Below are positions 26,024-32,840 of a DNA stretch of 32,840 nucleotides, one piece after another (within the stretch, counting starts at the first letter, position 1; every line of letters starts with the position of its first letter). Source of the stretch: Alphaproteobacteria bacterium (GTDB taxonomy: Bacteria; Pseudomonadota; Alphaproteobacteria; Micavibrionales; Micavibrionaceae); the NCBI GenBank assembly GCA_029880245.1, contig JAOUOR010000017.1, positions 1-32,840 on the forward strand, given 5' to 3'. Under the pieces are notes generated by a model. The model was not told where the DNA came from, searched no databases, and saw nothing but the letters and a program-made list of their open reading frames with translations. A program made the position numbers and the translations under genes.

Positions 26024-26440
26024 CTAGCGACCTGTTTTTATTAGACCATTTTCATACATTATGTCAAGAACACGTTGTTTATATTTCATTCCGTAACGGG
26101 GCGTTCTCGAATGATAATGCTGCAAGGCCTGCGATAGGCTTTGTGTCTCATTGATGTGGTTACGCAAAATCCAGGCTGCAACTTTTGTATTTATACAGGC
26201 ATCATCGCGCACCATTTTATGGGCTTTGTCTTCGCTTACTTTCCATCGTTTGGCAAGTTCGGGGAGCCAGACTGTATTTATTTGCATAGGACCAAGATCA
26301 TGTGAGCCGTTTTCATTGGCAACTTCCTGCCCTATTTTGCCACCTTCTGCCTTATATATGCCAACCATTAAGGCGGGCGGCACGTTATAAGTCTGGGAAG
26401 CCATCATCAAACACGCAGCAATAATTTTGGTTGCGGACAT
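26024..26440 (-). CDS. Lytic transglycosylase, SLT domain only
   Basis: This 138-residue protein consists almost entirely of a soluble lytic transglycosylase fold. ALMVGIYKAEGG contains the catalytic glutamate (Glu32), followed by ENGSHDLGPMQINTVWL (the GxMQIN motif at 50-55) and a later ALQHYHSRTPRYGMKY segment. Such enzymes cleave peptidoglycan with 1,6-anhydro product formation and open a path for secretion systems and pili (VirB1-type role). It lies upstream of dotD on the same strand, about 195 nt away. A stop codon immediately precedes the ATG, so it cannot be extended, and no convincing signal peptide precedes the domain. Export would need a non-standard route or an uncleaved N-terminal helix. 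Confidence 0.85.
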   Translation of the reverse strand: MSATKIIAACLMMASQTYNVPPALMVGIYKAEGGKIGQEVANENGSHDLGPMQINTVWLPELAKRWKVSEDKAHKMVRDDACINTKVAAWILRNHINETQSLSQALQHYHSRTPRYGMKYKQRVLDIMYENGLIKTGR

Positions 26441-26565
26441 CTAAATTATTTCCATTTGTCTTTCTATGCTCAAACACGAAATTGCGGACAGGATTAAATC
26501 ATATTTCCATGTCGTTTTGTATCGTTTTGTCAACTTTATTTCTGTTATCTGTATTTTTTATTTTT

Positions 26566-28262
26566 TTAGGATGTTTTGTCAAGTTCTTCGTTGACAATTT
26601 CTTTGCGTGAAAGTTTTCCGATCATAGTTTTGGGTAAGGGTTTCTCGCGAAACTCTATGCGTTTGGGGATTTCCATGGGCGAGATTTTGTCTTTAAGGAA
26701 TTCTTTTAAATCCTGCGCGCTTAATTCTCGCCCTTCTTTAAGTTTGATCCATGCTTTGACGATCTCCCCGCGTTGTGGGTTGGGCAGGCCTGCAACGATA
26801 CATTCTTCTATATTGGGATGTTTATAGATAGCTTCTTCGACATTGCGGGGATAGACGTTATATCCATTGGTGATGATCATGTCTTTGATTCGGTCAACGA
26901 TAAAAATATAACCTTGTTCGTCCATAATAGCTATATCTCCTGTATGAAGCCGCATATCACCTTCTTTGGTCTGGCTCATGGTTTGCTTTGTTTCTTCCTT
27001 GTTTTTCCAATAGCCTTTCATAACTTGCGGGCCGCGAATACAAAGCTCACCTTTTTCTCCCAGAGGCATTGGCGTGATTCTATCTTCGGGATCTAGTATT
27101 TCGATAATTGTACGCGGGAAAGGCAAGCCGATCGATCCGGCCTTGTTTTCACCTTTGACTGGATTTACGCAGGCTACGGGCGAGGATTCACTTAATCCAT
27201 AGCCTTCTATCACAACGCAGCCTGAATGGGCTTCGAAGGTTTTTTTGACTTCTACAGCTAGAGGTGCCCACCGGAGAGGCAATATTTTAAGGAAGATAAA
27301 TCGTATTTTTTGAGTAAAGGCGTGTTGTTAATTGCATTATAAATGGCGGGCACAGCCGGAAAAAAATCGGGCTTCTTTTTGTGTATGACTTTGAGGGTTT
27401 CTTCGAGTTCGAAACGTGGCAATGCGATAATTTCAAGGGCATTAAGCACACTAAAATTCATGACGGCAGTCATGGCAAAGACATGAAAGAAGGGTAAGAC
27501 GCCTAGCATTTTATCTTCGCCTTCCTTGATTTCGGTAAACCATAATTTAGCCTGCATCGTATTTGTGTAGATATTGGCATGGGTCAACATGGCACCTTTG
27601 GGTAAACCCGTTGTGCCGCCAGTATATTGCAAAACGGCAAGGTCTTCTGTTGGGTTAATGTCAATAGGAGTAAAATTGCCGATATTGTCGGTTATATTAT
27701 TGTAATGAATAATGCGTTTATCGGCTTTAATTTTTGCCAGTTCTTTGCCCTTTATTAGAGGAAAAAGCCAGTTTTTAGGGAAAGGCAGGATTTCTTTAAA
27801 TGGACAGATAACAACGTGTTTCAGGCGTGTATTATGGAGCATCTTATGTATTTTATCATAGAGCATGGCTATATCTGCTGTTATGATCAAATCGGCTTCA
27901 CTATCTTCGATCAAGGTTTCAAGCTCTTCTTCTGCATAAAGCGGATTTAGATTAATGACGGTCGCGCCGCTCATTAATATGGCGTAATACGCGATTAGAT
28001 AATAAGGTGTGTTTGGTAAAAATAGTCCTATATGTTGGCCTTTTTGAATGCCATGGTCCTGTAGGCCCTTGGCTAGCTTGCAGGCTGATTTGTAAATTTG
28101 AAACCACGTATATGTCTTGCCCAAAAAGTCAAAGGCAGTGCTGTCTGGATATTTTTGTGCCGTATCGGCTAGCATCTCGTAAACCGGTTTTGGTGTAATT
28201 TCTCTGTGCCAGTCTACATCGTCAGGATAGTTTTTTAGCCATGGATAAAGGCATTTTTGCAT
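26566..28262 (-). pseudogene. Long-chain acyl-CoA synthetase (FadD-like), split by a frameshift
   Basis: Two overlapping reading frames together make one AMP-binding enzyme of about 565 residues. The first (27258-28262, 334 residues) has the N-terminal domain with the P-loop-like YTGGTTGLPKGAMLTH and ends in LSSLKYCLSGGHL. The second (26566-27282, 238 residues) continues VEVKKTFEAHSGCVVIEGYGLSESSP, then GELCIRGPQVMKGYW, LHTGDIA, VDRIKDMIITNGYNVYPRNVEE and the catalytic-lysine tail PKTMIGKLSRKE. A single missing G on the coding strand in the C-run at 27267-27269 (expected GGxGGGGCA) would restore CLSGGAPLAVEVKK. All core motifs are intact, so this is either a very recent inactivation or a sequencing error in a homopolymer. 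The enzyme activates fatty acids to acyl-CoA for beta-oxidation or lipid synthesis. Confidence 0.88.
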
Positions 28263-28323
28263 ATTTATGTATGTTCTCCGTTCTTTGTAATCTCTGTATG
28301 TTTTTCACGTTTATATCTACATT

Positions 28324-28345
28324 ATAACATTGCTTGTAATGTTAT
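28324..28345. promoter_or_regulatory. Perfect inverted repeat, operator-like
   Basis: ATAACATT-GCTTGT-AATGTTAT is an 8-6-8 perfect palindrome in the 215-nt gap between the divergent acyl-CoA synthetase gene and the cold-shock gene, 62 nt upstream of the synthetase start. Its form suits a dimeric repressor of the TetR or GntR type. Fatty-acid genes are often controlled this way (inference). No regulator gene is in the window. The rest of the gap shows nothing definite. Confidence 0.45.
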
Positions 28346-28477
28346 TGCATCGGAAATAATAAAAGGGTCTAGATTTTTATAAAATTTTCAGGCATTATGT
28401 CAGAATATCTGGATGGCAGTTCTTGCCGGACAATTTAGCATTATTTTCAATTTATCAAGTAAACAGGGCATCGAGCT

Positions 28478-28987
28478 TTGCAAAATTCTACACAAATATC
28501 AGTTTCTGAAGAACAACTCCGAACAGTTAAAATGCATCTTAAATGGTTCAACGGGACAAAAGGTTTCGGCTTTTTGGTTCCGGATGTGGGCGATTATGAT
28601 GCGTTTTTACACATTACAACCCTTCAGCAGGCCGGACTTCATTCCATCGGTGAGGGTGCAATTTTAATGTGTAAAGTTTTTGACAGCCCCAAAGGGTGTC
28701 AGGTCCGAGAAGTCATAGAGGTTTTGGATAAAGGTGTGATGAGCACTATGCCGGAGGTGGATGAGGAAACAGGCACTGTTGCAATGGGCGGTATTGTTAA
28801 GTGGTATAAGCCTGAAAAAGGCTTTGGCTTTATTATTCCAGATGATGGAATGAAAGATGTATTTATCCATAAAACCTTGCTTGATAAGCTGGAGCTGGAG
28901 AGTTTAGAGGCTGGACAGCGTGTTCGCGTAACCTTGAAATTTGTTGATAAGGGACGTGAAGCTGTTGATCTTACGGTTTTAGGATAG
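28478..28987 (+). CDS. Double cold-shock-domain protein
   Basis: This 169-residue protein has two cold-shock domains. The first is at about 20-85, with HLKWFNGTKGFGFLVPD (RNP1 KGFGFLV) and DAFLHI (RNP2). The second is at about 103-168, with IVKWYKPEKGFGFIIPDD (RNP1 KGFGFII) and DVFIHK (RNP2). An acidic linker separates them. Such proteins bind single-stranded RNA or DNA and melt mRNA structure. The two-domain form is common in alphaproteobacteria, whereas enteric CspA has one domain of about 70 residues. The frame starts with TTG, which has CAGGG several nt upstream. An ATG 18 codons later would begin just before the first domain but lacks a Shine-Dalgarno, so the start is uncertain. It stands alone, with 109 nt before the pilin-like genes. 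Confidence 0.9.
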   Translation: MQNSTQISVSEEQLRTVKMHLKWFNGTKGFGFLVPDVGDYDAFLHITTLQQAGLHSIGEGAILMCKVFDSPKGCQVREVIEVLDKGVMSTMPEVDEETGTVAMGGIVKWYKPEKGFGFIIPDDGMKDVFIHKTLLDKLELESLEAGQRVRVTLKFVDKGREAVDLTVLG

Positions 28988-29087
28988 TATTCCTTTTCTG
29001 TGCTAAATTACCTTGTATATCCTTAAAAGTTTCATAAAATTTTAACTAAATTCATGTTAATCTTAATGTGATTGTAATTGAGTTTTT

Positions 29088-29091
29088 GGAG
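29088..29091 (+). promoter_or_regulatory. Ribosome binding site fixing the TTG start of prepilin 1
   Basis: GGAG lies 5 nt upstream of TTG at 29097. The first downstream ATG in frame falls inside the pilin hydrophobic helix and would remove the leader peptide, so the TTG start is well supported. Confidence 0.65.
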
Positions 29092-29096
29092 TAATT

Positions 29097-30404
29097 TTGA
29101 TTAAAAACAAGCGTTTAGTTAAAGAAGAACGTGGGGTTACAGGTTTTTTAGCCTGTAATGCTGGTTTTTCGCTGCTTGAAGTAGCTATAGCGCTCATGAT
29201 TCTCGGGATGATTGTCACCCCTTTATTGGCAACTTATAATGCCACTATTGTCAAGGATCGGCTTAGAGATACACGCGGTAAACTGGCGAATATCGAAGGT
29301 TCTATAAATCAGTTTTTTAATGCAGGTAATGGTGCTTATCCCTGTCCGGCAAGCCTTATTATTGGTGAGGGAAATGCCGCATACGGTATAAGCGGAGATT
29401 GCAGTGTTTTGGCTGATCTTACGTTATGCGCTGATAATACATGGAGAGTTTCGGGCGGTGCGGGGTTTTGTGTAACGTCCTTTAACCCGTTGGATGCGGT
29501 TGTGATTGGTGCAGTGCCCTTTGGGAATTTGCAGATGAGCCAAATGGATACGATTGATGTTTGGGGAAATAAGATTTTATATGCTGTGACGTATGATCAA
29601 ACAGTTCCAGCCAGTTTTCAAGATCATGTTGGCGCTATTGATCTGATAGGTCTTGATCCGGACGATAATAATTTGACTAAAGTTATTACTGCTCCGGAAA
29701 TAAATACCCCTGCCGATTTCTTTCTGGTCTCTTTTGGAAGTTCTGGAGACGGTGCATATACCAAAGATGGTGTATTAGTTTCAAACTGTATGAATAACCT
29801 GACCAGTAATGATTTTGAAAATTGTAATTTTGATAGACGATTTATGAATGATGTTCATCCTGAAAACCGGAGCGCTTCAGGTGCTAGAAGTTATGCGCCC
29901 GGACCTAGATTTTATGATGATATTACACGGTATCAAGTATCATTGCCTGAGAATTTATGGTTTCCTCATGTTGATTTTACAAATCATATTGTAACCCTGG
30001 CCACGGATGTCGGTATTGGGACAACTAGTCCGACGGAAAGTCTTGATGTGGTGGGAAACATAAGGGTGGATGGTAATATTAAATCCGATGTGATTTGTAA
30101 TTCTTCTTCGGAATGTTTTGATCCTGAGATTATCACCGGAACGCGGCCAGAGATGCTGTGTAATGAACTATCCGGCGATTTTAGAGGAGCGGTCAGTATA
30201 GCAGAAAGTCGCTTAAAATGTAATACAGCCGTTAAGCCCGATGGTTCTGGCAGCTTTGTGCCTGTTGACTCAAATGGTGTTATTATTGTTGTTCCAGTAG
30301 GTACAAATGACAACGAATTTGATGTTATTGATTGTAGAGATACAGGTCAATTACTGAAAGGTTTTGCATCCAATGGAGATCCGATATGTGTTTTGCCCAA
30401 TTAA
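29097..30404 (+). CDS. Prepilin-like protein with tail-fibre-type C-terminal segment
   Basis: This 435-residue protein has a 23-residue basic leader ending NAG, then FSLLEVAIALMILGMIVTP. That is a type IV prepilin/pseudopilin N-terminus with Phe at +1 and Glu at +5, for PilD/GspO-type cleavage. A YPCPA motif follows the helix (81-85), and cysteines recur through the globular part. At about 302-325 lies VGIGTTSPTESLDVVGNIRV, a motif common in phage tail-fibre and S74-type stalks and unusual on a pilin. The C-terminus is Ser/Asp/Val-rich with paired cysteines. It is about three times longer than ordinary pilins, which suggests a minor tip pilin or adhesin like PilV of IncI thin pili (inference). 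The next gene overlaps it by 19 nt and shares the N-terminal 200 or so residues in pattern. Confidence 0.8.
   Translation: MIKNKRLVKEERGVTGFLACNAGFSLLEVAIALMILGMIVTPLLATYNATIVKDRLRDTRGKLANIEGSINQFFNAGNGAYPCPASLIIGEGNAAYGISGDCSVLADLTLCADNTWRVSGGAGFCVTSFNPLDAVVIGAVPFGNLQMSQMDTIDVWGNKILYAVTYDQTVPASFQDHVGAIDLIGLDPDDNNLTKVITAPEINTPADFFLVSFGSSGDGAYTKDGVLVSNCMNNLTSNDFENCNFDRRFMNDVHPENRSASGARSYAPGPRFYDDITRYQVSLPENLWFPHVDFTNHIVTLATDVGIGTTSPTESLDVVGNIRVDGNIKSDVICNSSSECFDPEIITGTRPEMLCNELSGDFRGAVSIAESRLKCNTAVKPDGSGSFVPVDSNGVIIVVPVGTNDNEFDVIDCRDTGQLLKGFASNGDPICVLPN
30375..30378 (+). promoter_or_regulatory. Ribosome binding site of the second prepilin-like gene
   Basis: GGAG lies 7 nt upstream of ATG 30386, inside the end of the preceding gene. 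It supports the overlapping start and translational coupling of the two pilin-like genes. Confidence 0.6.
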
Positions 30405-32840
30405 TAAATAAGAAAAGCAGACATATTCAAAGGCGCTGTGATGATGGATATTCTCTCATAGAGCTGGCTATTGCCTTGGTCATAATCGGGTTGGTGATTG
30501 TTCCGGCTATTACTTTGTATCGGGTACAGGTTGTGCAGGAGAGGATTGATAGAACAGAAGCCGCAGTGAATAGAACAACAAATGCGATTGGTGGGTTTCG
30601 ATCGGTTTTTGGACGCTATCCTTGCCCTGCGCCTCTTGATGCGCCGCGCGGGGACGTAAGGTACGGGCTGGAAGATTGTACGCTTGGGACATTTGGATCA
30701 TGTGTGGGTGGTACTTGTACAACTGCAAGTAACCGTATTGGGATCGGGGAAATTTTGATTGGCGCTCTACCATTTAAAACTCTCAATATGCAAGAGTTTG
30801 AAGCCTATGATGCGTATGGGAGCAGACTTGTTTATGGTGTGACTTATAGACTGACTAATGTCGGCACATTTGATATGGGAGCTGGCGGTATAACTATTCT
30901 GGATAAAAATGGCGATCAAATGACAGATATAGAGGATTCGGCGCATTTTACGGTTATAAGCTATGGTGAAGATCCGGTGGGGGCGTATTCCAGAATGGGT
31001 GAAGAGTCTTCTGATTGTGCGGGTACCGGTCTTGAAATTCAAAATTGTGATATGGATGAAACTTTCGTTTTCGGGGAAATCGAAGATGGTTTTGATCACT
31101 ATATGGATTTTTTCAGCTCGGTTACAACATCGGAATGGCAGATATCGGAAACAGATGCCGGAGATATCCATGTTCGAAATGCTGCGAATATTGCGATTGG
31201 CGCAAGTCTGGTGGATGACCCTGATACAGCAAGTGATGATTTGTTGCTCTCGGAAAGCGCTGCTGTGAGGTCTACATCTGCCGATGAAGGTAGAATCCGC
31301 GCGCGGCAGAATTTTTTATCGGGGAATTTGTGTGAATATGATGCGACAAATCCATCGGTGGATTGTTTCTCGCCATCTTTAATCGGAGGGCAATTGCAAG
31401 ATGTTAGCGGTGTATATCAGACAAGCGCCATAGGTGTTGGTATGAGTTGCGGTAACGAGTTTCTGGTCGGTATCCAAAATGGCCAGCCTGTTTGCTCTTC
31501 CGATGTTGTTTTGACTTGTCCGGCGGGAGATTTTTTAGTCGGTGTTAATAGCAGCGGCGAGATTATCTGTAATTCCCAGCCTATTGAATGTAATGATACC
31601 GACGTGGTTTCATGGTGTGGTGATACAGTGACTATTCCGGCGACTTATGATGGTGGATATTCTGTGACATATTCGGGGCAATGTTACAAAACACCGGATT
31701 ATGATAGCGCATATTTTGCATCGACAGTTCCGGGTAAGTCTTTTACTGAAGTTGCCGATATGATAGATGTCATTAATAATGAGTCCAGAACACAAGTGGA
31801 TTGTAATGCAGGCAACACCGGTTCGCAAATCAGGGAAACATATCAATGTAATGCCGGAACATTTAGTCATATTCTTGCTCATGAAAAAGGTTACCCGTGG
31901 AGTAGCCATGTGGGCAACATTACACAAGGCTGGCCACTGGCAGGACCTAATACACAGCCTTATGAGCCTTATGGGGGGTCTTTAGCGCCTTCCGGTGCGA
32001 ATGATTGCTGGTGCCGTGAAGATTATAGGGCGAGTCAGATACCATGCGGTGCTAATATGACAGGTAATATAACAACAATTGCAAAGCACAGCTGTCCACA
32101 GACCTATAATTGGTTTCAGGGAATTTATAATGATACAAGTAATTGTGTCTGTCAGCCGGGAACATCTGTTCAATATAAGAGTTGTGCGAGTTATTATTAT
32201 ATGGTTAATGGCACGTCCGGTTTTGGCTTGTCCGGTATTGTGACGTTAACTTACGATGTTACATGTGTTGATAATAAGCCGGTAACCAGCGCTAGCCCGA
32301 TTGCGGTGGATGCATCGCAATGTGCTTGTAATGTTTCATCCTTTTATCCATATGTGTGGGAGATTCCTTGCCCTACGGGAACGACCAATAATTTTACCTG
32401 GAGCTGGCCGGGTCTGGGGTCACAAAATGCTGTAGGTAAAAGCAGCATTTATGTCTCTAATTGTGTATGTCCGGGGACAACAACGGGCGGATTACCTGAT
32501 CCTTATGAGTGTACATCTGGTTTGTATAGCCCGATTCCGGCCTGTACGTGTGATAGTTCATTGAAGACTACGGAAACTCTTGCTTGTCCGGCGGGACTAA
32601 CAGGAGGAGGTTTGGTTTATGAAAAAGAATGGGATTGTAGTCTTAATGGCGGTGCGGGTGGCTGGGAGCCTCAATCAGGCTGGACGTTGGTTGAAGATAA
32701 ATGCAGTGCGTGTGGCTGGCAGAAACCATCTGGTCCATCTGAATTTAGAGAAGAGCCAATTGGTCAGCTTGTAGGGTCCACATGTAGTTGCGGGTCAGAT
32801 CCATCGGCTTGCCGGGATTACGCATCAGGCGGCTATAATG
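30386..32840 (+). CDS. Giant cysteine-rich prepilin-like protein, C-terminus beyond window
   Basis: I translated this frame by hand: it is open for at least 818 codons to the window end. A 21-residue leader ending in Gly is followed by YSLIELAIALVIIGLVIVP, a prepilin helix with Glu at +5. YPCPA (78-82) and LIGALPFKTLNMQEFEAYDAYG parallel the preceding gene, so the two are paralogs. A short IHVRNAANIAIGASLVDD region takes the place of the fibre motif. From about residue 370 onward the protein is rich in Cys, Gly, Ser, Thr and aromatic residues. I count about 42 cysteines in the visible part, with recurring CxC modules (CWC, NCVCQPG, QCACN, NCVCPGT, ACTCD, TCSCG). It is probably a surface adhesin presented through a type IV pilus or pseudopilus, cross-linked by disulfides (inference). 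Confidence 0.8.
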   Translation, partial: MCFAQLINKKSRHIQRRCDDGYSLIELAIALVIIGLVIVPAITLYRVQVVQERIDRTEAAVNRTTNAIGGFRSVFGRYPCPAPLDAPRGDVRYGLEDCTLGTFGSCVGGTCTTASNRIGIGEILIGALPFKTLNMQEFEAYDAYGSRLVYGVTYRLTNVGTFDMGAGGITILDKNGDQMTDIEDSAHFTVISYGEDPVGAYSRMGEESSDCAGTGLEIQNCDMDETFVFGEIEDGFDHYMDFFSSVTTSEWQISETDAGDIHVRNAANIAIGASLVDDPDTASDDLLLSESAAVRSTSADEGRIRARQNFLSGNLCEYDATNPSVDCFSPSLIGGQLQDVSGVYQTSAIGVGMSCGNEFLVGIQNGQPVCSSDVVLTCPAGDFLVGVNSSGEIICNSQPIECNDTDVVSWCGDTVTIPATYDGGYSVTYSGQCYKTPDYDSAYFASTVPGKSFTEVADMIDVINNESRTQVDCNAGNTGSQIRETYQCNAGTFSHILAHEKGYPWSSHVGNITQGWPLAGPNTQPYEPYGGSLAPSGANDCWCREDYRASQIPCGANMTGNITTIAKHSCPQTYNWFQGIYNDTSNCVCQPGTSVQYKSCASYYYMVNGTSGFGLSGIVTLTYDVTCVDNKPVTSASPIAVDASQCACNVSSFYPYVWEIPCPTGTTNNFTWSWPGLGSQNAVGKSSIYVSNCVCPGTTTGGLPDPYECTSGLYSPIPACTCDSSLKTTETLACPAGLTGGGLVYEKEWDCSLNGGAGGWEPQSGWTLVEDKCSACGWQKPSGPSEFREEPIGQLVGSTCSCGSDPSACRDYASGGYN

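Noticed and set aside
26441-26565. T-rich stretch upstream of the transglycosylase gene as an intrinsic terminator for the acyl-CoA synthetase
   Set aside because: No stable stem precedes the T or A runs on the relevant strand.
30767-31171. 134-codon minus-strand frame near the window end
   Set aside because: It is antisense to the long prepilin-like frame, which is continuous to the window end and has a good start.

Overview
The window reads as a chromosomal segment of a Gram-negative, flagellated bacterium. It is most likely an alphaproteobacterium, judging by a two-domain cold-shock protein, FlgK/FlgL hook-junction proteins and a moderate-to-low GC content by eye. No 16S rRNA or other marker is present, so the taxonomy is an inference. 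The dominant theme is a type IVB (Dot/Icm, IncI-Tra-like) secretion system on the minus strand, recognised from protein motifs and gene order.

Layout in window coordinates: (1) 1-9355, minus strand, read right to left: dotI/icmL, dotH/icmK, dotG/icmE, a dotF/icmG-position gene, a repeat-expanded dotE/icmC-like gene, dotP/icmD, dotN/icmJ and dotO/icmB (3' end outside the window). This matches the Legionella order icmL-K-E-G-C-D-J-B. (2) 9563-17313, plus strand: five consecutive paralogous genes for exported, cysteine-containing proteins of a family I do not recognise. (3) 17383-21009, plus strand: flgK and flgL, ending in a long imperfect inverted repeat. (4) 21125-26440, minus strand: read right to left, a lytic transglycosylase, dotD, dotC, dotB, icmT and a secreted protein with a TcpQ/PilL-like C-terminal domain. 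(5) 26566-28262, minus strand: a long-chain acyl-CoA synthetase broken by one apparent frameshift. (6) 28478-28987, plus strand: a double cold-shock-domain protein. (7) 29097-32840, plus strand: two prepilin-like genes that overlap by 19 nt. The second is very long, cysteine-rich and runs off the window.

How the parts fit: DotD, DotC and DotH form the outer-membrane core, DotG and the DotF-like protein bridge the envelope, and DotI and the DotE/DotP-type proteins sit in the inner membrane. DotB and DotO are the ATPases, DotN is an adaptor of the coupling complex, and the transglycosylase could open the peptidoglycan. DotA, DotL and DotM are not in the window. The two minus-strand blocks together reproduce the IncI tra order (traH-I-J-K then traM-N-O-P...), but about 11.5 kb of opposite-strand genes (the five paralogs plus flgK/flgL) lies between them. 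The five-paralog cluster starts divergently from dotI. That cluster and the two pilin-like adhesin candidates are the least explained and most interesting content.
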